64,000 nucleotides of DNA from positions 8,826 through 72,825 of the forward strand of contig DPKG01000014.1 in NCBI GenBank assembly GCA_003542615.1. Reading direction: 5' to 3'. How positions within the stretch are numbered: position 1 is the first letter of the stretch; the number at the start of each line of letters is the position of its first letter. The notes under the pieces are model-generated. The model saw only the letters and a program-made list of their open reading frames with translations, was not told where the DNA came from and searched no databases. Positions 51,659-60,548 of this stretch are shown here, piece after piece. Source of the DNA: Candidatus Shapirobacteria bacterium (lineage in GTDB: Bacteria; Patescibacteriota; Microgenomatia; UBA12405). Both the position numbers and the translations under genes were made by a program.

Positions 51659-52225
51659 TTATTCCCGGCAACAATCTAGAATTTTACCGATGACACCGCT
51701 TATTTTGCCCATGAAATCAGATTTTTCGTAGGAGATGGGGGTTTCCAAATCCCTCTCGGCTTCGCCGGAACTCAATCCCTCTAAATCTCCCTTTGACAAT
51801 GGAGACTTGAGCATGCCGAGATTGAGAGCCCAGAAAAGATTGTAAAGATCGTAAGATTTTTTGAAAAAATTGTAAGCCAGTTTGTCGTCGCCTTTGGTTT
51901 GGGCTTTGGTACCGACTTCCATAAGACGCATGGAGGCGGCGAGAAGATGTTTGGAGGTACACCAGACTTCACCTTCGTAATCTTTGATAATCATTTTTAA
52001 TAATTCCTTTCTCATTTCCCGGGCTTGGTGGAGGAGACTAAAATATTTAGTCTTTCCGGTTTTGTTGCCGGTAAAAAAGAGGTGTTCTTCGATGGAAATT
52101 AAATTCATGATGGCAATGGAAAGATCTTCGTCACTGGAGAGGTCGAGAAGGTTGCCTTTTTCGGCGGACTTGATTTTGTCCATAAATTTTTGGAGATCGA
52201 TTTCAGGTTTTATTTTTTTGGCCAT
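51659..52225 (-). CDS. Helical cytoplasmic protein (188 aa) carrying an inserted repeat
   Basis: All-alpha protein, with ISIEEHLFFTGNKTGKTKY and WCTSKHLLAASMRLMEVG segments; the pattern resembles small conserved proteins of this group with no known role. Residues about 140-160 (LSKGDLEGLSSGEAERDLE) come from a palindromic repeat element inserted in frame, so the native protein was about 20 residues shorter. It overlaps nothing; the membrane protein gene upstream ends 3 nt away. Confidence 0.6.
   Translation of the reverse strand: MAKKIKPEIDLQKFMDKIKSAEKGNLLDLSSDEDLSIAIMNLISIEEHLFFTGNKTGKTKYFSLLHQAREMRKELLKMIIKDYEGEVWCTSKHLLAASMRLMEVGTKAQTKGDDKLAYNFFKKSYDLYNLFWALNLGMLKSPLSKGDLEGLSSGEAERDLETPISYEKSDFMGKISGVIGKILDCCRE
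51747..51808. repeat. Dispersed palindromic repeat inserted in a gene
   Basis: It contains AATCCCTC twice, the small hairpin TCGGCTTCGCCG, and the imperfect inverted pair TCTCCCTTTG/CAATGGAGA. The form AATCCCTCTAAATCTCCC... closely resembles REP-like repeats I know from other genomes. Its translation (LSKGDLEG, SSGEAERDLE) is unrelated to the rest of the host gene. Confidence 0.6.
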
Positions 52226-52227
52226 TT

Positions 52228-52755
52228 TTATAAATTAAAAGAAAATTTAAAAATTAAGGTAATTAATAATACCATACCTACAGGAAAAACTACCTTGGAA
52301 TAGGGAAAAAGAGCTTTGTTACCGTTTTTGGTTTTGAAGTAAGAATAAAGATAGTTACCGGCAAACATGGTCAAAAGACCGATGGTTTGGCCTAGAAATA
52401 TTTTATCGAAGCCTAATAATTTATTGGTAGAGACACCTAATTGATTGGTAAATTGGAAATAGAGAATGGTGGTGAGGTAAAGAAGAATTGAAAGAATCCA
52501 GGGATTGGCGAATATTTGTAGAATTTTATTCCGGCGGACACCGGAATTAATTTTTGGGGCAAGGTAAAAGGCAATAGCGGTATTGAGGGCGGAGATCCAG
52601 ATAGAAACTAAAAGATCATCGATACCAAGTCTTTGGGCCAGGAACATTCCCCCACCGACAGTGACGATACAAACGGGACATTGAGCAGCTACGGGAGCAG
52701 TAGAAACAAATAAAAGGAAAGCAGAAATAAGAATAAAAAAGACGACAATAATCAT
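52228..52755 (-). CDS. Membrane protein with CPVC motif
   Basis: 175 aa: an N-terminal hydrophobic segment ending AAQCPVCIVTVGGG, a CxxC near the outer face, then four further helices. The CPxC followed by a glycine-rich helix suggests redox or metal handling, perhaps with a thiol partner, but I know no proven role. The short C-terminus ends at the membrane. Confidence 0.6.
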   Translation of the reverse strand: MIIVVFFILISAFLLFVSTAPVAAQCPVCIVTVGGGMFLAQRLGIDDLLVSIWISALNTAIAFYLAPKINSGVRRNKILQIFANPWILSILLYLTTILYFQFTNQLGVSTNKLLGFDKIFLGQTIGLLTMFAGNYLYSYFKTKNGNKALFPYSKVVFPVGMVLLITLIFKFSFNL

Positions 52756-52869
52756 AAGATATTTTGAACTATTAGTCTAATACTACGAGTGTAGTAAGGT
52801 AAGGGGGGTGTGTCAAGAGTTAGTTTTGATAGATTGACTAATAATTTTGATTGTGGTCAGATAAGGTAA

Positions 52870-53163
52870 TTGAATTATGTAAAAGGAAGGGTGCTATCAA
52901 AAGAAGCTGAAGAATACAAAGTAACACTTAGCGACTTAAAAAAAAGACAAATTGAATTAGGATTGGAAAAAAAACCACCAATGGAAGTAATACAAATCGG
53001 AAACGGAATGGGAAGGGAGGGAAAACCTGAGGGGGCATTTTTGCCGGTATATCGAAAAGAAGAATGTGGAGAAAGTGGGGAAAGGATGGCCAAAACATTG
53101 TTTAACTTGGATTCGTTGTTGGGATTTGTTCCGGAAAGATTTAGTAAAAGAATGAGAAGATAG
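52870..53163 (+). CDS. Possible small basic protein (97 aa)
   Basis: The frame starts at TTG 52870, with another possible GTG at 52891. The product is polar, rich in Lys and Glu, with LLGFVPERFSKRMRR at the end. No family, no clear ribosome-binding site. Good codon texture for this genome supports it, but it could be spurious. Confidence 0.35.
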   Translation: MNYVKGRVLSKEAEEYKVTLSDLKKRQIELGLEKKPPMEVIQIGNGMGREGKPEGAFLPVYRKEECGESGERMAKTLFNLDSLLGFVPERFSKRMRR

Positions 53164-53174
53164 GTGGAATTTGG

Positions 53175-53693
53175 CTATTTTTGGGGAAATTTGAGGGTGG
53201 AAAGAATTTGACGAAATTGCCTGGACCAGACGGGGTCGTAGTTTGGACCGTGGTGGACGATGATATAAATACAATTTTTTAAGTAAGGGATTTGGACACC
53301 ATCGGCGGTCTCCCCTTCCAGGGAATGGTGATAAAGCAGACCTTTTTGACCATCAACGGGGATACTTTCAATTTTGGAAAGAGAAGAGGAAGAGGTGAGA
53401 TCGCCACATTGGCCGTTTATCCGGTAAATTGAATAACTTATGCCGCTAAGGACAATACGTTTTGAATTGGTTTCTTTGACTAAGTAATCGGGAGATTTGA
53501 AGGTGTCGACCTGATCATTTTCGTAGGGATTGAAGGGGAGAAATTCAAAATCCAGAGGGTATTGAAGGGAAAAGTTTAATTCCGGATTGACGTAGGTTTG
53601 CCAATTTAAAGGGGTCGGTTTGGGGGTGGGGTCATTAAAAATAAGGTAGGTAAAGACAATGATTAGGGCAGAGGCGGCAATAATGAATTTCAC
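53175..53693 (-). CDS. Membrane-anchored PsbP-like extracytoplasmic protein
   Basis: An N-terminal anchor (about 2-20) leads to a domain with NPELNFSLQYPLDFEF, later LSGISYSIYRING and RQILSTLKFPQK at the end. This start (Y/F-x-F-x-x-P-x-x-F) and end (ILSTFKF) match the PsbP-like domain common in proteins of this group. Function unknown; one Cys pair (QCG..., KNCIY) may form a disulfide. Confidence 0.62.
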   Translation of the reverse strand: MKFIIAASALIIVFTYLIFNDPTPKPTPLNWQTYVNPELNFSLQYPLDFEFLPFNPYENDQVDTFKSPDYLVKETNSKRIVLSGISYSIYRINGQCGDLTSSSSLSKIESIPVDGQKGLLYHHSLEGETADGVQIPYLKNCIYIIVHHGPNYDPVWSRQFRQILSTLKFPQK

Positions 53694-53749
53694 AGTTAAT
53701 GATGGCAGAAAGGCAGAAGTTTGGCAATATAAAGGGTGGAGGTGGTGAT

Positions 53750-54448
53750 TTAAAAACCGGGGATTTTGATTTTGATGGTGGGGATTTTGAACATGATGAG
53801 GGTGGGAGTCGGAGTGGGAGTGGAAGTGGGCATTTTGATGATCAGATTCGGATTAATTTGAAAGACGGAAGGATTGACAAGAGAGGTGGGTTTGGGGGTG
53901 GGAGTCGGAGGGGAGGCGGTGGGATTCTGGGTGGGAGAGGCGGTGTCGTACCAGTCGTGAGGGAGAATGTCGTCTTGAACGGAGTTGGCGGTGACCAGGA
54001 CCGGGATTTTGGCGTGGGAAGGACAGGAATATTGCAGACCGCAGGTGACGAATTCAGTGTAATAGGCTTTTTGATCGTCAAGATAGGAATAAACATAGTA
54101 TTCCCCGGGGTCGAGTTCCATTTGATAGCCGACACCGTTTTTAAATTTTTGGTCTTTAATTTGAGGAGTACAAACGACATTTTGAAGATCGCTAATTTTT
54201 TGGGCACAGACTCCAAGGCCAGGGGGGATAAATGAAGAAGGGTAAATAAGATAGCCGCTGATGGTACCCTGATCGGAGGCGGAAGTTGGAGATATATTGG
54301 AAGGTGTGGGGGTAACTGAGGTAGAGTTGGAGTTGTCTGAAGGAGGTTTTTTGAGTTTGATAGCAATAAGAGTGCCGGCGGAGAGAAAAAGAAAAGTTAT
54401 GAGTAGGATCAGGGGAAGGGTGATGCCTTTTTGAAAAAAAGGTTTCAT
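53750..54448 (-). CDS. Secreted protein with carboxypeptidase-regulatory-like domain and TP-rich tail
   Basis: The N-terminus KPFFQKGITLPLILLITFLFL resembles a type IV prepilin leader (KG followed by a hydrophobic helix). A Ser/Pro linker, a beta domain with GTISGYLIYPSSFIPPG and LDPGEYYVYSYL (typical of small regulatory-like domains) and a Pro/Thr-rich tail (TPTPTPT) follow. It lacks the usual Glu at position 5 after the cleavage site, so it may instead be anchored by its helix. The opposite strand carries a long glycine-rich frame that is a shadow. Confidence 0.6.
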   Translation of the reverse strand: MKPFFQKGITLPLILLITFLFLSAGTLIAIKLKKPPSDNSNSTSVTPTPSNISPTSASDQGTISGYLIYPSSFIPPGLGVCAQKISDLQNVVCTPQIKDQKFKNGVGYQMELDPGEYYVYSYLDDQKAYYTEFVTCGLQYSCPSHAKIPVLVTANSVQDDILPHDWYDTASPTQNPTASPPTPTPKPTSLVNPSVFQINPNLIIKMPTSTPTPTPTLIMFKIPTIKIKIPGF

Positions 54449-54489
54449 TACTGTATTAAATCACTTTTTGAAAAGAAATACCAGGAAAA

Positions 54490-54903
54490 TTATTTTAGAG
54501 TTTTAAACTCTTCATAATATTGAGCAACGATTTTTTTCCATTTGATAGTTTCGTTTGGCGGTCCGATGTTGTTTTTTGAATAAACTAAAAGAATTTTTAC
54601 TATTTTATTGACAGTATCTACGGCGGCAATAATACGATTACCTGAAGATTTTGGGGAAGTATGAGTACCAGCCACCGCAAAATCTAGTTTAACTATGATG
54701 TATTGCCCACAAGGACAAATAATGTCTAATTTTGAATCAGTCGGTTTATTGTTTGGGGCATAGTTGTCACATCTTTCAAATATTGACTTGACTGCAGAAA
54801 TTGTAATATCCCACTGTTTACCTTTATATTTCTTAATAAAACCTTTTATATAATGCCTCTGTGCAAAATCCTCGATTAAAACGACATATCCATCAGTAGA
54901 CAT
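54490..54903 (-). CDS. Probable toxin of an HTH-Panacea toxin-antitoxin pair (137 aa)
   Basis: A basic protein with RHYIKGFIKKYKGKQWDIT at the start and AAVDTVNKIVKILLVYSKNNI near the end. This last segment is a strand-turn-strand as in RelE/HigB-type toxins. It overlaps the antitoxin gene by 11 nt and is downstream of it, the usual order for neutralised toxins. The toxin fold is inferred; no catalytic residue can be named with certainty. Confidence 0.55.
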   Translation of the reverse strand: MSTDGYVVLIEDFAQRHYIKGFIKKYKGKQWDITISAVKSIFERCDNYAPNNKPTDSKLDIICPCGQYIIVKLDFAVAGTHTSPKSSGNRIIAAVDTVNKIVKILLVYSKNNIGPPNETIKWKKIVAQYYEEFKTLK

Positions 54904-55573
54904 ATTCCGGATCTTGCTGAGTAATCAATTCGTAGGGAATTACCTCACCATCACGGCAAATTTTGTAGGGTAGTTGCTCGTGGGTAAATTTGACAATCTC
55001 TTCAGTTCTCTTGCCCTGCCATTTTTGGGAAATGTTTTTGATTAATTTTTTTTCTTCAGTTTTTAATAGATTCGGTTTTAACATTTGCCCAGCCCGGGAC
55101 AAACTAATCATTTGACTACCGTCTTTTTTAATTTCCAAATTGAGAACTCCTTCATTGATAAGCTCCTCTACCTTGGAAAAATATATGTTTGGGACCGGAC
55201 CTAGTTTTAGCCGGCGATATTTGGCACCGGTCATTGATTCAAGATGTTGGTAATACCAGGCAAAATCGTTTAAATAAATCAATTTAGCTAATTTTGTTTT
55301 GGTAATTTTACCGTCGGTAGCGGCACCATAACGGATAGTTTCCAGCAACACTTCACGGTATTTTTCCTCATCAACAATATCTTCGGATAAAATATCTTGA
55401 GACTCGCAACCAAGCTTGTCGGCCAGCTTTTTAATCTGGTCAAGAGTAGGCGAACCAATCCCCTTCTCGAGAGCAATAAAAGTAGGTCGGGAAACACCGA
55501 TTATTTTGGCCATATCTTCTTGAGTCCAATTGTTTTTCCGACGAATGCGGGAAAGAAAATCTTGATTAATCAT
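54893..55573 (-). CDS. Antitoxin: HTH domain fused to Panacea (DUF4065) domain
   Basis: 226 aa. An XRE-type HTH (residues 1-60: IRRKNNWTQEDMAKIIGVSRP) is followed by a domain with KLAKLIYLNDFAWYYQHLES, YRRLKLGPVPN and a closing ELITQQDPEYVY. This is the Panacea domain, known to neutralise many unrelated toxins. It likely binds the palindrome at 55581-55594 in its own promoter and so represses the pair. Confidence 0.8.
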   Translation of the reverse strand: MINQDFLSRIRRKNNWTQEDMAKIIGVSRPTFIALEKGIGSPTLDQIKKLADKLGCESQDILSEDIVDEEKYREVLLETIRYGAATDGKITKTKLAKLIYLNDFAWYYQHLESMTGAKYRRLKLGPVPNIYFSKVEELINEGVLNLEIKKDGSQMISLSRAGQMLKPNLLKTEEKKLIKNISQKWQGKRTEEIVKFTHEQLPYKICRDGEVIPYELITQQDPEYVY

Positions 55574-55580
55574 ATATATA

Positions 55581-55594
55581 AATAGTAGACTATT
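55581..55594. promoter_or_regulatory. Palindromic operator upstream of the antitoxin gene
   Basis: AATAGT-AG-ACTATT is a perfect 6-bp inverted repeat ending 8 nt before the antitoxin ATG (55571-55573). An AT-rich -10-like stretch lies between. It is well placed for autoregulation by the HTH domain. Confidence 0.5.
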
Positions 55595-55729
55595 GTAGCA
55601 CTGGTGTCAATTGTATTGACATGGTGGTGTAAAAAAATTTTATTCATCCTCATATTTATATTGCCAGCCGGGTATGTTTTACATAAAACTAAATACTTGA
55701 TTGTTGATTATTTTAGTCCTATAATACAT

Positions 55730-56377
55730 ATGAAATTTAAACTTTATATGCTTAAAGAAGGATATTTTATTCCAAGGCATGATAAATATGGTCAAACACT
55801 AAGATCTCGAGGTTTCGTCGGGGTAGAATCTTGGATAACTGCTAACTTGCAACGGCTAACGTTGGGTTCTAATGGGCCATTATTGCGGGATGAACTGAAT
55901 CGGTCAAACAGAGAGCTTAGAGACGTCTTGTCTTTTGGTGGAATTGTGACCTATGACGGAGATATCTTGGCTATTGGATTGGAAAATGTGGTTGATGAGG
56001 AATTTATGTCGATTTTGCGTGAAAAAGGAGTAATAAAATGCACCGTTTTGAAAACCGAAAAATTACTTGGGGCTGACTTTAATGCTAATGTTCCAATAAG
56101 ACGTCAAACAAAAATAAACTTCTACGCTCCTCAATTGGATAGCCGCTTGTCATACTCAACAAGCAAGGGAAATTCATTCTTTTTTTGCCTTGATCGCGAA
56201 AAGTCTCTCCATCATGAATTTATCCCTTTTGAAAAACATATCGGTGGGGCGATATATGGAATTAAACTTCCGAAAGATATCTCAATCTCAACAGGTACCT
56301 TTTTAAGTCAAGTGCTTGCTGAGGCTTGTATGGAAAAAGGTTTTGGGTATGTACCACAGCATTGTGTCAAAAGATGA
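55730..56377 (+). CDS. Orphan protein in the defence island (215 aa)
   Basis: The promoter TTGATT-N17-TATAAT (55697-55725) ends 4 nt before ATG 55730, so this start is preferred. The longer frame from GTG 55604 would add a membrane helix and include the promoter. The protein is soluble, alpha/beta, with GYFIPRHDKYGQTLRSRG, LSFGGIVTYDGDILAIG and a late ISISTGTFLSQVLAEACMEKG, shown here in parts. No family recognised. Its place between the TA pair and the restriction operon hints at a defence or accessory role, which is unproven. Confidence 0.5.
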   Translation: MKFKLYMLKEGYFIPRHDKYGQTLRSRGFVGVESWITANLQRLTLGSNGPLLRDELNRSNRELRDVLSFGGIVTYDGDILAIGLENVVDEEFMSILREKGVIKCTVLKTEKLLGADFNANVPIRRQTKINFYAPQLDSRLSYSTSKGNSFFFCLDREKSLHHEFIPFEKHIGGAIYGIKLPKDISISTGTFLSQVLAEACMEKGFGYVPQHCVKR

Positions 56378-56392
56378 ATTCAAACTAATAAT

Positions 56393-57127
56393 TTAATCGA
56401 ACTTATGGCTGGCATGACGATAATTGCAAAATTCACAGTCGGGATTTGAATTGGGGATGGTTTCACTATTTAAACATTCGTGGGCCTTTAGGATAGTATC
56501 TTCAACCCAGGAATCATCACCAGTGTGCTCGACGATAGTCATTTTGAAATTTAGTTTGCCATCAAAGGCGGGTAGGTTTTTGTCGGCGTTGGCAAAAACA
56601 AAAAATCCCCTATTACTGACCTTAAACCCATTTTGCCTAAATAACCATTGATAAAAGTCCATTTGTCTTTTGTATCCTTGCTTATACTGATCCTCGAGTG
56701 ATATTTCTTTTTGGGTACTAGTCGATTTGTAATCGACGATATAAAACTCCCCTGCCGGATTTATCCAAACATCATCGACAGCTCCAAAGACATGAAATTT
56801 AGTAGGTTCGTGGTCAACACTTATACCGGTAAAATTGGCTCTCCAGGTATCCATTCGATCGTCTTGATATGGTATGGCGTCAATACCGTATTGCTCCATC
56901 AACTCATGTGTCTGGCCGTTCTTGCGAAGTAAGTCGAATTCTTTTTTCAATAATTCGTCTACTGCTGAATTGAGGGTGTATCCGGGCATAGAAGGTCTCC
57001 CCACTCCTAGGCGTCGGTCCAAATAAAAACATTTGGGGCATTTGACAAAATCTTCAATTTTGCTGCGGCTGATTTGATAAAATTTCGATTCTTCTGGTTT
57101 GTACACTCCTTTATATGATGGGTGCAT
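56393..57127 (-). CDS. PD-(D/E)XK nuclease, RecB/Cas4-like, with four-Cys cluster
   Basis: 244 aa. CPKCFYLDRR near residue 35 and CEFCNYRH at the C-terminus supply four cysteines, as in the Fe-S cluster of Cas4/AddB nucleases. FGAVDDVWINPAGEFYIVDY(K) with the following Lys-Ser gives the D...D-x-K core of the nuclease. A QMDFYQWLF helix adds the usual Q-x-x-x-Y motif. It starts 3 nt after the res stop, so it is the fourth gene of the type III restriction operon. No CRISPR array is present. Confidence 0.75.
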   Translation of the reverse strand: MHPSYKGVYKPEESKFYQISRSKIEDFVKCPKCFYLDRRLGVGRPSMPGYTLNSAVDELLKKEFDLLRKNGQTHELMEQYGIDAIPYQDDRMDTWRANFTGISVDHEPTKFHVFGAVDDVWINPAGEFYIVDYKSTSTQKEISLEDQYKQGYKRQMDFYQWLFRQNGFKVSNRGFFVFANADKNLPAFDGKLNFKMTIVEHTGDDSWVEDTILKAHECLNSETIPNSNPDCEFCNYRHASHKFD

Positions 57128-57130
57128 GGG

Positions 57131-59836
57131 TTATTTTAAAATTTGTTTCTCAAACACTTCTTCAAATTTTTCACGCAATGCGCTGTTTACCTGTCCTTCG
57201 TTAAAGAAAGGCAAACCAATCAAACGAAAATCCTTATTTTCTATCTTCAAATCAACAGTGTGATTTTTTTCAATTTCAATCAATAGTTTCTGCTTCCATC
57301 CTTCTTTCGATTGCTCAAAAGTATTTTGCGCGTCTAAAAATTGATCGCCCTTTGGCTCAACAAAAATTTGGTACATAACTTCTTGCTTTGTCTTCTTCTC
57401 TGTCAAAAACAAAACGAAATCCGGATAAAACGGCTCGCCGTTTTCAAAGCAGTAAATTTTGAAAAATTGCTCGTTGCGAAGCAATGCAATGTTTTGATAT
57501 TTTTTCTTTAACTTTATTATTGCCTCATCAATAAATCGCAAAAATGATTCTTCTTCACTCGTTCCCCAGATTTCGTTTTGAGCAAACCAGTCGCGAGTTC
57601 CAAAATCAAAATCCCTCATATTTTGCGCTCGCGGACTTTCGCTATCAAGTTGCAATACCTTGTCATTTTCAAATATTTTTTGGATCAAGTGTGCTTTGAA
57701 TTCCTTTGTTCCATAATATTCCTTTTTCTCTTTGCCGGCGATTTCTAGCACTTTATCAATCACAAATTCGGCAATACTCAATTTTTCAATCTGCAAAAGA
57801 TTTTCTACTTGCTCACTTGTGCCTTTCACCTTAATTTTTATTCTGCCAAGATATTTTTCGTTGGAAATAAAATCCTTTGCGGATTCTATATTGCCGAATA
57901 TCTTTTTTAGCTCATAAAATCGACCGGCAGGTATTTTTGCCAAAGCGGTGCGGACAATATGCGTTCCCAAATCAGCAATTTTATAATCCATAGTTTCTAT
58001 TTTTGCCTTTACTCCAGCGCCAGCCCCCGCCACAAACAAATCTTTTTCTATTGCTTCTCGTGTGGGTAGTTGAAAAATGTTTATTTCAGCATTGTGGTCA
58101 AATTCCGCTTTAGCGTCCGAGAGCGCAAAAACATCCTTACCCAAATTCTCCTTGCGAGAATTTAAGAAAATATAACCTTTCTTCCAAAAATCGCTGTTCT
58201 TAAAATTACTTTTGATCTTAATCTCTTTTTGCACTGTGCGTGACGGCATAATACCTTCACGAACCAAAACACTTTCCAATTCTTGGATATAACGGGGGTT
58301 CGTTACGCTGTGATAATAAAGCTGTTCCAAAATCCGTAGTTCGTTTTGTGTGTCGGTATCAAATTTTCGTCTATATGCGTCCGTAAAATCGCCGAGCGTA
58401 AATGGATAATATCTCGCGCCTCGTCCGATAAGCTGTGCCTCTTGTACTGTTGTTTTACCCGGCGTGTTGCTTTTGGCATCACGGCTATTATAGAGCCGGA
58501 CAATATCAAAAAGATTCAAAACATCCCAACCCTCATTCAATTTTTCTGTCGCAAAAATAGCGCGAATTTCATTGCTTTGATCTTCCAAAGAATTAAGTAA
58601 AATTTGCTTTTGCTCTAAATCTTTATCTTCATCAACCGTCAAGCATTTTTCCGGCGCAAAATCACTTTTAATTTCTAACACTAAATCCGCCAAGGATATT
58701 TTTTGCTCATTGAAAAATTGAAATGCTTTTTGCAATGTTGCGTCTTTAATGGCTGTTTGTTGTTTTAGATGTTTTTCGCCGAGTTCAGAAATAAGTTTAT
58801 GAAAAGAATTTTTGAAAATGCTCGAAACGACAATTTGCGGATTATGTTCTTTTGATATTCCTTCTTTGGGGATACTTACTCTATTAGCTTTAAACATCAC
58901 CACCGGCTTCAATGCGATTTTGTACTTTTCTGCCACTTTACGACGATATTGCGAAATAATCACCGCCGAAAGCGCGCGTTCCATAATCGGCGCGTTAATT
59001 TGCAAAGTTCGCACATCTTTTGAAAATCCGTCCAAGCGATATTCTTTCAGATCATAACGATAAATCGCTTTGTCTTTGTATTTTTCCAAAATTTCAGGAT
59101 ATTCCTGCTCGAGCCGAGCCGTTGCTGTAAATTCCAAAAGTATATTGTCTTTTTGACTGTTTGCGTTCAAAATTTGCACCACTGTATTTTCCCAGTTTCG
59201 GCGGTCTTCTTCTTCGGTTTTACTTATTTTATTATTTGTTTCCGCAGATAGATTGTGCGCTTCATCGGCAATCAAAACAATTTTTTTGTCCGCAAAATCT
59301 TCGTAAGTCAAAACATTTTCGCGAGCGAAATTAAAGCGAGAATGCAAAAGCGCGGTGGTAGAAAAAATAATGTTTATGTCAGCATTATTTACGCCTTCAA
59401 AATTATCTACTTCTTTAATTTTTATTTCCTGTCCGCCAAGCGTGATTTTGTCGGCAAACAAATACTTTTTGGAATTCGGATCAAGAAAATTGGCTTTGGT
59501 CTTTTGGATAATGTTGCCAAGGCGAGTAAAAAAAATGAAATTGCGGTAGCCTTTTTGATAAAAATACAAAAGATTGGCGGCCATGACGAGCGTCTTGCCC
59601 GAGCCGGTCGCCATATTAAACATCAAATGAATCGGCTTTTGTTTTTGGTGATATTCTTCAACATAATAATAAAATCGTCCCAGCGCTTCTTTCTGATATT
59701 CGCGCGCTGGAAAAGCCGGATTAAGATTTTTCAAAATATCCGTTTTTTCTGTCGCCTTGTTTTTGAAAACATCAGCGCCAGCAAAGTTTTTATATGAGTT
59801 AAATTCGTCGTAAAGCATTTTATTTAACAAAACCAA
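57131..59836 (-). CDS. Type III restriction enzyme, Res subunit
   Basis: 901 aa. A superfamily 2 translocase: NMATGSGKT (Walker A, 76-82), ADEAHNLS (DEAH at 191-194), FATEKLNEGWDVLN (motif V region) and EAQLIGRGARYYPF (motif VI). The C-terminal endonuclease has FYPDFVLFLTEK and YQIFVEPKG, the PD...E-x-K core. Res with Mod cuts DNA about 25 bp from unmethylated asymmetric sites after ATP-driven sliding. Its 5' end overlaps the membrane-protein gene by 17 nt. Confidence 0.92.
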   Translation of the reverse strand: MVLLNKMLYDEFNSYKNFAGADVFKNKATEKTDILKNLNPAFPAREYQKEALGRFYYYVEEYHQKQKPIHLMFNMATGSGKTLVMAANLLYFYQKGYRNFIFFTRLGNIIQKTKANFLDPNSKKYLFADKITLGGQEIKIKEVDNFEGVNNADINIIFSTTALLHSRFNFARENVLTYEDFADKKIVLIADEAHNLSAETNNKISKTEEEDRRNWENTVVQILNANSQKDNILLEFTATARLEQEYPEILEKYKDKAIYRYDLKEYRLDGFSKDVRTLQINAPIMERALSAVIISQYRRKVAEKYKIALKPVVMFKANRVSIPKEGISKEHNPQIVVSSIFKNSFHKLISELGEKHLKQQTAIKDATLQKAFQFFNEQKISLADLVLEIKSDFAPEKCLTVDEDKDLEQKQILLNSLEDQSNEIRAIFATEKLNEGWDVLNLFDIVRLYNSRDAKSNTPGKTTVQEAQLIGRGARYYPFTLGDFTDAYRRKFDTDTQNELRILEQLYYHSVTNPRYIQELESVLVREGIMPSRTVQKEIKIKSNFKNSDFWKKGYIFLNSRKENLGKDVFALSDAKAEFDHNAEINIFQLPTREAIEKDLFVAGAGAGVKAKIETMDYKIADLGTHIVRTALAKIPAGRFYELKKIFGNIESAKDFISNEKYLGRIKIKVKGTSEQVENLLQIEKLSIAEFVIDKVLEIAGKEKKEYYGTKEFKAHLIQKIFENDKVLQLDSESPRAQNMRDFDFGTRDWFAQNEIWGTSEEESFLRFIDEAIIKLKKKYQNIALLRNEQFFKIYCFENGEPFYPDFVLFLTEKKTKQEVMYQIFVEPKGDQFLDAQNTFEQSKEGWKQKLLIEIEKNHTVDLKIENKDFRLIGLPFFNEGQVNSALREKFEEVFEKQILK

Positions 59837-60548
59837 TAAACCTTAAAAGTTTTTCTCCTTTGTCTGTAATAGAAAAAGCTCCGCCGGTAACCCCATTGAT
59901 CATTCCATTTTGCTGTAAAACGTTGAATACTGTCGCTCTCTGACCTGGATCTATAATAAATGACTGCCACGCAATATTATATGAGTCGTAGGTAATAATA
60001 CTTTTATCTTTTAAATCAAAAAACCATTTTAGAACCCGCTTCGTTGTGTCCACAAAAAATAAAGCGAGGTAACTAAATTCATATATCTCTAAAAGTGCTT
60101 GCTGGGCCATTAGTTGTTCTTCAGTTTGGGCTTTTTCTTGTTTGTTCTTATCCAGTAGTTTTTTGAGCTCATCTACTTTCGCCATTTGCTCTGGATTATC
60201 AACTGGGAGTTCTTTATTTTTCCCATCAATTTTTACGTTTTCAACTTTGGGCTCTTGCTGTCTTTCATCTGTACCAGGAACTTTTGGTTTATGGTTTTCC
60301 AAAAATATTTCTATTGAGTTATGAAATTTTCTCATAAAAACAAAAAAACCTAAAACTCCTAACGTTGGCCAAGAAAGTAAAATCTGTAGTAAATCCGTTG
60401 TCTGTTTTGCACTGTTTTCATTGTATTTGGGAACGATAAAAATAATTAATGCAACCAATCCAATTACAATAAAAAAAAACAAAACTATGCCTAGCAAATA
60501 AGGCAATTCTTGTTTCCCCCATTCATATATTTTTTTAAAATTACCCAT
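59820..60548 (-). CDS. Membrane protein between mod and res (possible RM accessory subunit)
   Basis: 242 aa. Two membrane helices (about 17-39 and 53-72), a charged linker with a coiled coil (about 118-155: QMAKVDELKKLLDKNKQ), a hydrophobic helical patch, and a C-terminal winged-helix-like end (RATVFNVLQQNGMI, AFSITDKGEKLL). It overlaps mod by 8 nt and res by 17 nt, so it belongs to the operon. Type III systems normally have only Mod and Res. It may tether the complex to the membrane or be a separate effector. Confidence 0.65.
   Translation of the reverse strand: MGNFKKIYEWGKQELPYLLGIVLFFFIVIGLVALIIFIVPKYNENSAKQTTDLLQILLSWPTLGVLGFFVFMRKFHNSIEIFLENHKPKVPGTDERQQEPKVENVKIDGKNKELPVDNPEQMAKVDELKKLLDKNKQEKAQTEEQLMAQQALLEIYEFSYLALFFVDTTKRVLKWFFDLKDKSIITYDSYNIAWQSFIIDPGQRATVFNVLQQNGMINGVTGGAFSITDKGEKLLRFIGFVK

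Noticed and set aside
53699..54235. 178-aa glycine-rich frame on the plus strand
   Set aside because: It is the shadow of the Pro/Thr-rich minus-strand gene at 53750-54448, which has a leader sequence and a foldable domain.
55604..55729. Membrane-helix extension of the orphan gene from GTG 55604
   Set aside because: A strong promoter lies within it, directly before ATG 55730; the extension is AT-rich promoter DNA.
56393..57127. Cas4-like nuclease as evidence of a CRISPR-Cas locus
   Set aside because: No repeat-spacer array and no other cas gene in the window; the gene is coupled to the type III restriction operon.
59255..59797. 180-aa plus-strand frame inside res
   Set aside because: It lies opposite the helicase motifs of the type III Res gene and has no family features.
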